Assembly (NCBI GenBank): GCA_025997155.1
Contig: BNUF01000016.1
Span: forward strand, 1-24,026
Length of the DNA stretch: 24,026 bases
Source: Clostridia bacterium
Lineage (GTDB): Bacteria > Bacillota > Clostridia > Lachnospirales > WQUN01
Reading direction: 5' to 3'
In this document: in pieces, positions 1-7,311 of the stretch
Numbering within the stretch: position 1 is the first letter of the stretch
How the letters are laid out: each line of letters begins with the position of its first letter
The notes under the pieces: generated by a model
Databases searched by the model: none
What the model was told of the DNA's origin: nothing
The model's input: only the letters and a program-made list of their open reading frames with translations
Position numbers and translations under genes: made by a program

Positions 1-266
1 GTCTTGCCGACACCTGACGTTCCAACAAAGACAAAACTCCCCAAAGGACGGGCGGGGTCTTTGAATCCAGTCATATTGCGCCTGATTGCGTGGCAAACTG
101 TGGAAATCGCGTTGTCTTGACCGATAATCCTTTTCTTGAGTTCGCTCTCTATGTTGAGCAGTTTTCGTTTTTCGCCGACAGACAACCCTGTACCATATTG
201 CATTTCCGTATTTTGATTAAAAACTCTTTCATCGTCGTCACAACAATATTCCGGAGCATTTGTCAT
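1..266 (-). CDS. ClpA/ClpB-type AAA+ ATPase, N-terminal part (runs off the left edge)
   Basis: The minus strand reads from ATG at 266 to the window edge, giving about 88 residues with no stop. A GGAG ribosome site lies at 275-278. After about 30 non-conserved residues comes a stretch typical of the second AAA+ module of Clp/Hsp100 proteins: a GQDNAI motif, then FVGTSGVGKT, a complete Walker A motif, at the very edge. Clp/Hsp100 ATPases unfold or remodel proteins using ATP. Here the large N-domain and first AAA+ module are absent, so this is a single-module Clp-like protein or a rebuilt 5' end. The rest lies outside the window, so ClpB, ClpC and a phage-specific remodeller cannot be told apart. 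The family call is firm; the exact member is not. Confidence 0.75.
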   Translation of the reverse strand, partial: MTNAPEYCCDDDERVFNQNTEMQYGTGLSVGEKRKLLNIESELKKRIIGQDNAISTVCHAIRRNMTGFKDPARPLGSFVFVGTSGVGK

Positions 267-686
267 TTGCTCGTCTCCTTTGAATTTATGTTTTGATTTT
301 ATCTTAAATATCGCCCGACGCTCCGAAAGGAGCGTCCATTTTTTATCCTAATTTTATTCTGTTTGTTTACTACTCGCTATGAACTTTAAGTGTCATTTAT
401 TTGTCACTCTTTTTGGAAATACGTGTTTAATTTTTAAGCGCAAAAAAAGGCACTCATTTTTTTGTGAATGCATTGGATTTGATTTATATACAATTTATCA
501 CTGTCTAAATAGTGACCCTAAATTACGAATATTAAAGAAATTTTTATCCGAGTCAAAATTTTACCAATAGACTAATTGTTCATATTGAAAACGGTTGTCA
601 ATTTTTAGAGGCGTTTATATCAGAATGAAATAGTTGCTTATTTCGGCTCGATTCAAGTAAACCGCCTGTTTTCAGCGATTTACTTT
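267..686. other. AT-rich intergenic region, 420 bp, no supported gene
   Basis: This gap separates two leftward genes. It contains a GC-rich hairpin at 317-336, a second inverted repeat at 655-685, and AT-rich sequence between. A short plus-strand frame at 379-570 (63 codons) has no ribosome site, no recognisable motif and AT-driven composition, so I do not call it a gene. A TTGACA occurs on the minus strand near 588-593 but has no good -10 box at 16-18 bp. The promoter for the Clp-like gene probably lies here but I cannot fix it. Confidence 0.5.
317..344 (+). terminator. GC-rich hairpin with T tract
   Basis: GACGCTCC and GGAGCGTC pair perfectly (8 bp) around a GAAA tetraloop at 325-328. Six Ts follow at 339-344 on the plus strand after a two-base gap. 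This has the form of an intrinsic terminator for rightward transcription, but no rightward gene ends here. On the minus strand it lies in the leader of the Clp-like gene without a T tract after it, so it may instead be a leader hairpin. Confidence 0.45.
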
Positions 687-688
687 TT
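655..688. terminator. inverted repeat at the 3' end of the CxxC-ladder gene
   Basis: AAGTAAACCGC at 655-665 pairs with GCGATTTACTT at 675-685 (11 bp, one G-T wobble) around a 9-nt loop, immediately past the stop codon of the leftward gene. A T tract at 684-688 follows on the plus strand, but the minus strand has no T tract after the stem. It could be a weak leftward terminator or an RNA-end-protecting hairpin. Confidence 0.4.
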
Positions 689-2351
689 ATGCGTTTATGC
701 GGTACCCACTAACCATAGTGCCGTTGTCAAAAATATCGCCGCAACCTTCGCACTCCGTGTAATGCTTATTAAGGCATTCGTTGCAGATTTCAATATCGTT
801 GCCGTTTACATCGTGCGCTTGAATTATGCTGTCCTCGTGGACGAACTCTTCACAATGAGAACACTGAACGTAGTGGTCGTCGCGGCAATCTCGGCAAACC
901 TGTCTTTCTCTGCCTCGCGCGTCATAAACCGTGTATGTGTCTTCGTTCCGGTAATACTGTTCGCAGTCATCACAGTAGGTGTAATATTCGTCTAAACATC
1001 TGTCGCAGACCCAATCGCCACCGGCAACTTCCGTTACCCTATCGTTAGCGTGGTAATCACCGCAATGTTCGCAGTAGCTATAATGCTCGTCTCTGCAATA
1101 ATCGCAGACTTCCTCCTCGTTGCCGTGACGGTCATAGACTATGTGTATATCATCGGGGTCTACGCGTTCCCCGCAATGTGCACAGTAACCATCATCGCCG
1201 CTATCGCAATCTCCACAGTAAAGACCGCTGCTGATTTCTTTGCCACAGCTGATGCACAAGCCGAAAGTTCCAACGGTGAGACTTTCGTAACTTTCCTCGG
1301 AACCGTTTCGGATGCTGACCTTGCCGTCAAAACTTTCGTAAATCCAGTCTGCGTAACCGCCGAACCCGTCTCCGGTATCAACGCAATGCGAGTAGTTGCT
1401 GTTGAGGCACGAGTGGGTTTTCCACAGGTTTGCGGCGTCTTCAAGTTCGGAAATCTCGCGTTGAACCAAATCGCGGTATAGTTTCGATTCTTCCTGCGCT
1501 CCTTGTGTACCTCCGCTTGTGTTATACAACCGACTCTGCAACAGAAGTCCATTGCCGGGCTTGTATGCGAATATCTGCCGTGTGGTCTTGCGGTTGTTCA
1601 ACGTCTCCGAGTCTTTCGGGTCGGACGCTGTGAAAATTATAAAGCTTGTCTCGTCCCACGCATACCCGGTACAACCTACGTTGTATTGGTACTCCGTTGA
1701 GTTCAAGGAGTGACAACTCGTCAGTGTGTTTCCCCGCTCGTCGTTTTTAGGATTACTCATTGTCAGAAAATGCGCCGGATTAAGCGACACAAACAGCTTG
1801 AAGCTGATTTTCTTCGCAGTCAGCTCGTCCGCAAATCGGGCGTAAAGCCTTTGAAAAGGACTACCCGCGTTATCGTCCGTGATGTTCAGCACATCACAAA
1901 TTGACCTAAAAATCCGGCTCGGTTTTTTGTTCGGGGCGTAAGCCTTCGGCGCGATTGCTTTTATCGCGGCGATGTATTCCTCCTGAAAAGGAGAGTCCGC
2001 CTCTGCGAAAAACTTAATCACTTTTGGGAGTTGCAGGTCTACGTCGTTATCTACCGCCACAAAAGCTGGGTGAAGAATCTGCTCTGCCAAGTCTGTGATA
2101 ACCGCGCTGTCGGGATTGTGTGTCCGCGTTCCGTTTATCACAAGCGCGTCGAGTTTCTCGTCCCAAACTGGCGACTTGCTGAATAGTTCACGAAGGTCTT
2201 TCTTAGCGTGGGTGTTATCCTCGGCGAGACGATAAATAAACTCGTCGGTGATGTTGTCGAGAACGTCTGTGGCGGTCGTATGTCTGCGGTAATCCCGAAC
2301 CGCTTGCTTGATGTTTACTTTGGCATTTTCGATTGTTTCTTGCGTTGTCAT
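687..2351 (-). CDS. large protein with C-terminal ladder of CxxC zinc knuckles
   Basis: A 554-residue protein of unknown function. Residues 1-365 form a globular region with a Cys/His-containing stretch (TSCHSLNS) and aromatic-rich segments. From residue 366 to the end there are eleven CxxC pairs (CISC, CGDC, CAHC, CDYC, CEHC, CDRC, CDDC, CRDC, CSHC, CNEC, CEGC). They repeat roughly every 20-25 residues in a pattern of YCxHCG, an acidic linker with valine/aspartate, then VCDxCxDEHY. Adjacent pairs would give about five treble-clef or ribbon-like zinc sites. The tail is very acidic, so protein binding seems more likely than nonspecific DNA binding; that is inference. Proteins of this general build occur in phages and mobile elements of Firmicutes. 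It is the last gene of a leftward set, 12 bp after the gene at 2364-2798. No catalytic motif is recognised. Confidence 0.85.
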   Translation of the reverse strand: MTTQETIENAKVNIKQAVRDYRRHTTATDVLDNITDEFIYRLAEDNTHAKKDLRELFSKSPVWDEKLDALVINGTRTHNPDSAVITDLAEQILHPAFVAVDNDVDLQLPKVIKFFAEADSPFQEEYIAAIKAIAPKAYAPNKKPSRIFRSICDVLNITDDNAGSPFQRLYARFADELTAKKISFKLFVSLNPAHFLTMSNPKNDERGNTLTSCHSLNSTEYQYNVGCTGYAWDETSFIIFTASDPKDSETLNNRKTTRQIFAYKPGNGLLLQSRLYNTSGGTQGAQEESKLYRDLVQREISELEDAANLWKTHSCLNSNYSHCVDTGDGFGGYADWIYESFDGKVSIRNGSEESYESLTVGTFGLCISCGKEISSGLYCGDCDSGDDGYCAHCGERVDPDDIHIVYDRHGNEEEVCDYCRDEHYSYCEHCGDYHANDRVTEVAGGDWVCDRCLDEYYTYCDDCEQYYRNEDTYTVYDARGRERQVCRDCRDDHYVQCSHCEEFVHEDSIIQAHDVNGNDIEICNECLNKHYTECEGCGDIFDNGTMVSGYRINA

Positions 2352-2363
2352 TTTTATCTCCTC

Positions 2364-2798
2364 CTATAAAGGCATTTTGTCGTTGATGTAATTTGCGAAA
2401 ATCCAGTTGCGGCAAGTGTGCTGCTTATCGGAAAACCAACCCTGCGGGTTTGGAACGTAGCCCGAAAAATCAATTCTTCGCGCGTCCGTAATCGTAAGTC
2501 CGATATTGGCATTGTCCACGATAACCTTTTCACCAGGAGCGGGAACGAACGCGACGTGCGTGTTCTCGTACCAGTTGTACCCCGCACTCAATCCGCAGAG
2601 GTAATACGCTTTCGCTTTCGGATGTTCTTGTACCTCAATGTCGATTAGTGCGTAGGGTTTATTCAGCGTTCCATAATAAACCCTGTTGTCCTTGCCTCCG
2701 AGAAAGCATTTCGCGCAGCACTCGTAGATGTTCACGTTGCGAATGTCTCGGAGCCAAAAGAATTCGTGGTACCGTTTGACTTCCAATCGTAATTGCAT
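2364..2798 (-). CDS. hypothetical protein, 144 aa
   Basis: I do not recognise this family. The protein is soluble, aromatic-rich (many Tyr, Phe and Trp) and carries five cysteines (CC at 27-28, C31, and two later) that do not form clear CxxC pairs. The start ATG directly abuts the stop codon of the upstream gene (TAA then ATG), with GGAGGA just before it inside the preceding coding sequence, so the two are translationally coupled. It sits between an unknown 185-residue protein and the CxxC-ladder protein in one leftward operon. No signal peptide or membrane segment is visible. Confidence 0.75.
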   Translation of the reverse strand: MQLRLEVKRYHEFFWLRDIRNVNIYECCAKCFLGGKDNRVYYGTLNKPYALIDIEVQEHPKAKAYYLCGLSAGYNWYENTHVAFVPAPGEKVIVDNANIGLTITDARRIDFSGYVPNPQGWFSDKQHTCRNWIFANYINDKMPL

Positions 2799-3356
2799 TT
2801 ATCTGTCCTCCTCAATTTGAGACTGCTTCGGCTCGTCGATTACCCAAACCAATTTGACCTTGAACGCCGACTGACTCATCCGCTCGATTTCGCAGCTCCA
2901 ATTCTCGCCGCTGACCGCAACTTCCGGTTCTTCCCGATTTGCTTCCAGCATCGCTGTTTCGACTTGCTCCGCGATTTGCGTGAGAATGTTTACCGCCTTC
3001 GCACATTCGAGATATTTGAGTAGCCAGTGGGCGGCTTTGCGGTAGGACCGCACGGTGTAAAGGGCTTCCGCTTGGCAACGCTTGTCGCCAACGGTTATGT
3101 CCATTACGTTTTCCTTCTCGTCGAAGTTGGCTTGTCCTTGCTGGTGGACTTTTACCCAGCGACTTGATTTCAAGCCTTGCTTATCTACCGTAGCCTTCTG
3201 GGTAAAGTGCTCTTCTTCTGGGCTTTCGACTGTTTGAGCGACTTCAATCGTGGCGGTTTCATACTCGGTGCGGCTGATTTTTGTTTTCTTGCTGTCAGTT
3301 ATGCAGTAGTAAAGCGACTTGCCGTTCTTGTCGGTTTGTGTTGTGTAGGTTGTCAT
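2799..3356 (-). CDS. hypothetical protein, 185 aa
   Basis: Start chosen at the ATG at 3356 because GGAGGTGA lies just upstream at normal spacing; a TTG five codons earlier would place this ribosome site inside the gene. The product (begins MTTYTTQTDKNG) is charged, with beta-rich ends and a helical middle (about residues 100-145, LLKYLECAKAVNILTQIAEQVETAM). No family is recognised. The N-terminus (KNGKSLYYCIT) resembles short beta-hairpin modules common in phage accessory proteins, but that is only an impression. It is the second gene of the leftward set and is coupled to the next gene. Confidence 0.75.
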   Translation of the reverse strand: MTTYTTQTDKNGKSLYYCITDSKKTKISRTEYETATIEVAQTVESPEEEHFTQKATVDKQGLKSSRWVKVHQQGQANFDEKENVMDITVGDKRCQAEALYTVRSYRKAAHWLLKYLECAKAVNILTQIAEQVETAMLEANREEPEVAVSGENWSCEIERMSQSAFKVKLVWVIDEPKQSQIEEDR

Positions 3357-3396
3357 TTCAGTCACCTCCAATTTTGTATTTGACCTGTCTCATCAG

Positions 3397-3436
3397 AACG
3401 GGTAGGTCGTTTCCCGTTGACGGGCTTTAAGCCCGT
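3397..3436. repeat. two tandem hairpins between leftward genes
   Basis: AACGGG (3397-3402) pairs with CCCGTT (3413-3418), and right next to it ACGGGC (3420-3425) pairs with GCCCGT (3431-3436) around a TTTAA loop. Both share the CGGG core and can also pair with each other in other registers. There is no T tract on either strand, so these are more likely RNA processing or stabilising hairpins in the 94-bp gap between genes than intrinsic terminators. Confidence 0.45.
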
Positions 3437-3442
3437 TTCGAC

Positions 3443-3748
3443 TTATGATACGTAAGCGAGTATTTCATACGGCTCGTCAAGCCCGCGAACGAAGCATTTA
3501 TAAGCTGATAAGTAACCGACCGTCCTGCCCTCGTACCATTCCCCAGTTTCATCGTCGGTTTTGTCCTCGACGACCTTGTAGAAGTAGTGCTTGCTCGTCA
3601 TATCGCTGTTGTACTCGACTTCGCCATTCAACAGGCTCAACACCGCATTGTAGAGTTCGTGTAACATCGCCGTGAAATCTTTATCTTCTTTGCCATACCC
3701 TTGATAGTTTCTAATTAAGTCGTTCGCCTTGCGGATTGTCGTCGTCAT
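3443..3748 (-). CDS. hypothetical protein, 101 aa
   Basis: A small acidic protein (begins MTTTIRKANDLIR, ends EPYEILAYVS) of unrecognised family. The first half is predicted helical and the second half carries several Tyr/Phe-rich beta segments. A strong GGAGGAAA ribosome site lies 6 bases before the ATG. It is the first gene of the leftward set, and its upstream region lies within the truncated AAA ATPase gene, so any promoter must span or lie beyond the rearrangement joint near 3785. Confidence 0.75.
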   Translation of the reverse strand: MTTTIRKANDLIRNYQGYGKEDKDFTAMLHELYNAVLSLLNGEVEYNSDMTSKHYFYKVVEDKTDDETGEWYEGRTVGYLSAYKCFVRGLDEPYEILAYVS

Positions 3749-3777
3749 TGTTGTTTCCTCCTCGTGTGATTTGTGGA

Positions 3778-3806
3778 ATTGTAGTATTTTGCTCTAATGC
3801 GGCTAA
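3778..3806 (-). promoter_or_regulatory. possible promoter for the leftward gene set
   Basis: On the minus strand a TACAAT (-10 like, at 3778-3783) is preceded by 17 bp and then TTAGCC (3801-3806), a poor -35. The distance to the start codon of the 101-aa gene is suitable. Only the -10 is convincing. Confidence 0.3.
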
Positions 3807-4237
3807 CCACCGAACTTGAAGACGAAGAAAAGGCACTCGGAAAGAAATATGAGGAAGCCGAACGTGCTTTATTCCTTTGCGAGAAGTTTACGCGGGTTAA
3901 GTCGGCTTTGCTGAATGACAAAATCAACGAGAAGTTCAGTACGGTTCGCTTCCAGTTATTTAAGCAAAATATCACCAATGACGGCATAGACGACATCTGC
4001 GACGTACTTGTCCCCTCTGACGCGGGAGCGTTCGTTCCCTTTGGTGACGCAAACAAGGCGGCGCGATTGAACGCGGGCATTGAAATTATCGGTGTATTGG
4101 GCAAACATTACGGAATTGAACTTCCGATATTCGTTGACAACGCCGAGAGCGTAACGCGCATTATCCCCACAAAGGGGCAGTTGATACGGCTTGTCGTTTC
4201 CGAAAGCGACCAAGCGTTAAGGCTTGAAACCCTCTAA
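3797..4237 (+). pseudogene. C-terminal remnant of phage SbcC/RecN-like AAA ATPase
   Basis: The 146 residues match the C-terminal end of phage AAA ATPases that normally precede RecT and run to several hundred residues. The recognisable part is a coiled-coil exit (residues 1-40), the LNDKINEKFSTVRFQLF segment, then LNAGIEIIGVLGKHYG and PIFVDNAESV (Walker B/D-loop-like end of the ATPase), finishing with the final strand RLVVSESD. No Walker A half exists upstream: the frame is closed by a TAG at 3782-3784, and there is no ribosome site before the ATG. The N-terminal several hundred residues have therefore been lost at a joint near 3785-3797. It directly precedes RecT by 20 bp, the normal place for this gene. 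It is probably non-functional. Confidence 0.8.
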
Positions 4238-4257
4238 AAACGAAAGGAGCAATTACA

Positions 4258-5328
4258 ATGAGCAATACGAATAACGAACTGGCGAACACAACGCCGGAAC
4301 AGCAGACACCAACACCTCCAGTCGCGTTGACTTCTTCGCAACGCTTCACCAATATGGTGATACGCGAGTACGCGACAAACGCGGCGCAGGGAGCAATTCA
4401 GCTTAATGAGCAACAGCGTAGATTGGTTCAAGGTTATTTCGTAATGGTAGACCGTGCCTTAAAAACCGCTGACGATAACCGTCTTCGGAAGAACAAAGGT
4501 AATCGCAATCATCAATACGACAATCTTATACCGTATGACTGGCAACACGTCAATATGACCGACCTTGCGCTTGACGCGGTTCATTACGCCCGAATGGGAC
4601 TTGATATGCAGGAGAAAAATCACCTGTTCCCGATTCCCTACGCAAACAAGAAAAACAACAACTACAATATCACGTTTACGATAGGTTACAGCGGTATTCA
4701 GTACATTTCTGAAAAGTACGCTCTTACTCCACCCAAAAGTGTGACAATCGAAGTCGTGTACTCAAACGATGTGTTCAAGGCTTTGAAAAAGTGTGCCACG
4801 AAACCGTATGACGCATATGAGTTTGAGATAGTCAACGCCTTTGACCGTGGAGAAATAGTAGGCGGTTTCGGGTATATCGAATATGACGAGCCTACCAAAA
4901 ATGAACTCGTGATAATGAAACTATCCGACATCAAGAAAAGAGCGGGCAAAAACGCCAACGCCGAGTTTTGGGGAACAGAGTTTACCGGGAAGAAAGTGCA
5001 GGAATGGGAGAACGGCGAAAGGGTTATGAAAGACGCGGAGGGTTGGCTCGACGAGATGTGCCGCAAAACACTTATACGCGAGGTTTACAGCGGTAAGCAC
5101 ATACCGCGTGACCCCTCCAAGATTGACGACAGTTACCAGTATTTGCGTGAACGCGAAGTCGTTTATGCCCAAGCGGAGGTAGAGAATGACACACTCGAAA
5201 ACGCTAACACAATTCCTATTGACACGCCGAAAGAACCGTTGAAGATAACGGACGGAGGGCAACAGGAATCCAAAACGGAGCAGTCTGCACCGCCAATCAG
5301 CGACGGCGTAACAGACCCAGATTTTTGA
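4258..5328 (+). CDS. recT: RecT single-strand annealing recombinase
   Basis: RecT-family proteins bind single-stranded DNA and anneal complementary strands in phage recombination. The 356-residue product has the family core from about residue 28 to 290. It includes the helical lead (TNMVIREY), ALDAVHYARMGLDM, the IPYANKK...TFTIGYSGIQYI segment, and WLDEMCRKTLIREVYS near the end of the core. Residues about 305-356 are an acidic, Gln/Pro-rich tail, as in many RecT proteins that contact SSB or a partner nuclease. The ribosome site AAAGGAG precedes the ATG. The next gene starts one base after its stop, which suggests coupling to the MBL-fold protein. Confidence 0.93.
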   Translation: MSNTNNELANTTPEQQTPTPPVALTSSQRFTNMVIREYATNAAQGAIQLNEQQRRLVQGYFVMVDRALKTADDNRLRKNKGNRNHQYDNLIPYDWQHVNMTDLALDAVHYARMGLDMQEKNHLFPIPYANKKNNNYNITFTIGYSGIQYISEKYALTPPKSVTIEVVYSNDVFKALKKCATKPYDAYEFEIVNAFDRGEIVGGFGYIEYDEPTKNELVIMKLSDIKKRAGKNANAEFWGTEFTGKKVQEWENGERVMKDAEGWLDEMCRKTLIREVYSGKHIPRDPSKIDDSYQYLREREVVYAQAEVENDTLENANTIPIDTPKEPLKITDGGQQESKTEQSAPPISDGVTDPDF

Positions 5329-5329
5329 T

Positions 5330-6031
5330 ATGGATATAAAAATTATCGCGTCGGGCAGTAGTGGCAACGCCACGCTCATAAGCGACAGCAAGACATCGCT
5401 TCTGCTCGACGCAGGGCTTGCGATTAAAGAACTTCAAGAGGGAACAGATTTTAGATTGTCTAATGTTAGCGATTGTCTAATTACTCACGACCACGGCGAC
5501 CACAGCAAGGCGGTAAAAGACCTCGTGAAACGAGGACTGGACGTGTACGCAAGCAAAGGAACGCTTGACAAATTAAGCGCAAACGGACACCGCTATCACG
5601 CTCTGACCGCTCTTGAAGACTTGACCATTGGGACATTTAAGGTTATGCCGTTTGATGTTCTTCACGACGCGGCAGAACCGCTCGGCTTTCTTGTTGAGAG
5701 TACGGTGACAGGTGAAAAGCTGATTTATTTCAGCGATACCGCTTACGTCAAGTACACTTTTCAAGGACTTACCCACATCATAGCCGAGTGCAACCACGGT
5801 GAACAAGAGTTGCGTCAGAGCGTTATGAGCGGGGTTATTAACCCCGAACTTGCAAAACGTATAGCCAAGAACCATATGAGCCTTGAACGGTTGATTGACT
5901 TCTTCAAAGCGAACGACCTATCGCGACTCAAAGAGGTGTACCTTGTACATCTATCCGATAACAACAGCAACGAACACCGTTTCAAGCAAGCGATACAGCG
6001 TGTTACAGGAACGGAAGTTTACGTCCATTAG
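5330..6031 (+). CDS. MBL-fold metallo-hydrolase (putative recombination nuclease)
   Basis: A 233-residue metallo-beta-lactamase fold protein. The zinc motif THDHGDH is at residues 52-58, with the starting strand IIASGSSGNATLI (YycJ/WalJ-like group), further ligand candidates in FSDTAY, and a late HLSDNNS. In many Firmicutes phages a gene of this group follows recT, where it is presumed to be the nuclease that makes single strands for RecT; that role is inferred from position. The start is one base past the recT stop and lacks a good ribosome site of its own, so it is probably translated by coupling. Confidence 0.9.
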   Translation: MDIKIIASGSSGNATLISDSKTSLLLDAGLAIKELQEGTDFRLSNVSDCLITHDHGDHSKAVKDLVKRGLDVYASKGTLDKLSANGHRYHALTALEDLTIGTFKVMPFDVLHDAAEPLGFLVESTVTGEKLIYFSDTAYVKYTFQGLTHIIAECNHGEQELRQSVMSGVINPELAKRIAKNHMSLERLIDFFKANDLSRLKEVYLVHLSDNNSNEHRFKQAIQRVTGTEVYVH

Positions 6032-6043
6032 GAGGACTGAAAT

Positions 6044-6460
6044 ATGAATAGTTGTCAGTTAATGGGAAGACCCACGAAAGACCCGGAAATCAGATATACA
6101 CAGAGCAACACTCCGGTCGCGACGTTTGTACTCGCGGTTGACAGGCGCAGAGCGAAAGATAAAGAGCCGGAAACAGATTTCTTGCCTGTGGTAGCGTGGA
6201 GAAATCACGCGGAGTTTGCGTCAAAGTATATCCGCAAAGGACAGCGCATAGCCGTCACAGGTTCTATACAGACTCGTCACTACGACGACAAGGACGGTAA
6301 ACGCCAGTACGTTACAGAGATAATCGCCGACAACATCGACTTTGCCGACGGCAAACAGAACGCAACAGTGGATAAACCCGCAGATAACACAGCATATAAC
6401 GCTCCGAACTCAAATCAGGATAGTCAACAGACAGATGACGACGGTGGTTATCCATTTTAA
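6044..6460 (+). CDS. ssb: single-stranded DNA-binding protein
   Basis: A 138-residue SSB with the OB fold at residues 1-105 (NSCQLMGRPTKDPEIRYTQ, VATFVLAVDR, FLPVVAWRNHAEFASKYIRKGQRIAVTGSI, YVTEIIADNIDF). A Gln/Asn-rich linker follows, then the acidic tip ending DDDGGYPF, the docking peptide for partner proteins. The core lengths match bacterial SSB but the linker is short, as in phage copies. GGAGG precedes the ATG. It follows the RecT/MBL pair and precedes the initiator, consistent with a replication-recombination operon. Confidence 0.95.
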   Translation: MNSCQLMGRPTKDPEIRYTQSNTPVATFVLAVDRRRAKDKEPETDFLPVVAWRNHAEFASKYIRKGQRIAVTGSIQTRHYDDKDGKRQYVTEIIADNIDFADGKQNATVDKPADNTAYNAPNSNQDSQQTDDDGGYPF

Positions 6461-6491
6461 TCATTTCATATCAGCGAAAGGAGGTGGTTTA

Positions 6492-7310
6492 ATGAAAACT
6501 GTTCGCCTATATGAAACGGAAATCAAGACATTGCTTGCTCTCCCCGACGAACAGCGAGGAAAGATACTAACAGCGATACTATCTGACTGCATAGGCGCAG
6601 ACATACCTAATCTTGACCCTATGGAAGCGGCGGTGTATACACTTGTAAACTCGCAAGTAAAACGTGCGGAACAACTGTCGAACAAACGCAAACAAAGCGT
6701 TAATTCGAGGTGGAACTCCGATACAAACTCCGACGGAGAAATACAAGATGATACAAACGATATACAAAACGATACAAACTCCGATAGCGAAGATACAAAG
6801 CCATACACGAATACCGTTACCAATACCGTAACCCTAACCAATACCGTTACGAATACGAATACCGATACCGTTACGAGTACCCCAACCAATACCGAGAGTT
6901 CGTCCGCTTGCGCGGACGGCGGTGGTGGGATTGTGACAGAATCGAAACAAAAGCCAAAAAAATCTGTCGAAAAGAAAGTCAAGATACCCAAAACTCAATT
7001 TGCAGAGTTTGTCAGTATGACCGACGCAGAACATTCTGCGCTCGTTACGAAACTCGGAGAACAGGGGACGGCGAGGTGTATTGAACTTCTTGACAACTAC
7101 AAGGGGCAAAGCGGCAAGAAATACGACAGCGACTACCGGGCTATTCTCAACTGGGTTATCAAGCGTTACGAGGAGGAATTGGCAAAAACGCCTAATCGAC
7201 AAACGCCTAATTACAGCAATCAGCAGGGAGCGTACAGGCAACAGGCAGACGCTAACAGACCAAGCAAAAATCCTTTTATCAACGCTGTAATGGGCAACGG
7301 GGAGGTGTAA
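6492..7310 (+). CDS. phage replication initiator-like protein (DnaD/DUF6291-like) with internal repeats
   Basis: Start placed at the ATG at 6492 because AAAGGAGGTGG lies directly upstream; an upstream frame extension overlapping ssb has no such site. The 272-residue product has an N-terminal helical domain (residues 1-75, ending in SVNSRW) like phage DnaD/Lin1244-type initiators. A low-complexity linker (about 76-145) is rich in Asp, Thr and Asn (NTVTNTVT-type repeats). A C-terminal helical region (about 160-230, with YDSDYRAILNWVIKRYEEE) matches the DnaD-like C-terminal motif that contacts DNA and the helicase loader. The tail is Gln/Asn-rich. It lies immediately before a G39P-like loader, supporting a role in opening the origin and recruiting helicase. 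The linker DNA carries repeats that may be the origin. Confidence 0.75.
   Translation: MKTVRLYETEIKTLLALPDEQRGKILTAILSDCIGADIPNLDPMEAAVYTLVNSQVKRAEQLSNKRKQSVNSRWNSDTNSDGEIQDDTNDIQNDTNSDSEDTKPYTNTVTNTVTLTNTVTNTNTDTVTSTPTNTESSSACADGGGGIVTESKQKPKKSVEKKVKIPKTQFAEFVSMTDAEHSALVTKLGEQGTARCIELLDNYKGQSGKKYDSDYRAILNWVIKRYEEELAKTPNRQTPNYSNQQGAYRQQADANRPSKNPFINAVMGNGEV
6721..6798 (+). repeat. helically phased ATACAA repeats, candidate replication-origin iterons
   Basis: ATACAA occurs at 6721, 6741, 6751, 6762, 6772 and 6793, several copies within a longer GATACAAAC. The intervals are 20, 10, 11, 10 and 21 bp, i.e. whole multiples of one helical turn. None is a multiple of three, so the repeats fall in different reading frames and cannot be explained by a repeated peptide. 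Iterons inside the initiator gene are known in lambda O and other phages; assigning an origin here is inference. Confidence 0.6.
6811..6894 (+). repeat. ATACCG-rich repeats encoding a Thr/Asn/Val linker
   Basis: ATACCG starts at 6811, 6823, 6841, 6859, 6865 and 6889, usually followed by TTAC or GTAAC. All intervals (12, 18, 18, 6, 24) are multiples of six, so they keep the reading frame and encode TNTVTNT-like peptide. This tract may be a protein-level linker repeat. It adjoins the helically phased set at 6721-6798 and could extend the origin. Confidence 0.55.
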
Positions 7311-7311
7311 T

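Noticed and set aside
379..570. Plus-strand frame of 63 codons in the AT-rich left intergenic region
   Set aside because: No ribosome site, no motif, AT-driven composition; likely chance.
588..620. Minus-strand TTGACA as promoter for the Clp-like gene
   Set aside because: No acceptable -10 box at 16-18 bp spacing.
1050..1481. Long plus-strand frame of 143 codons opposite the CxxC-ladder gene
   Set aside because: It is the antisense shadow of a gene with strongly biased codons, with no ribosome site or recognisable domain.
6721..6894. CRISPR-like array
   Set aside because: Repeat units are only 6-9 bp, with no constant spacer length, and lie inside a coding gene.
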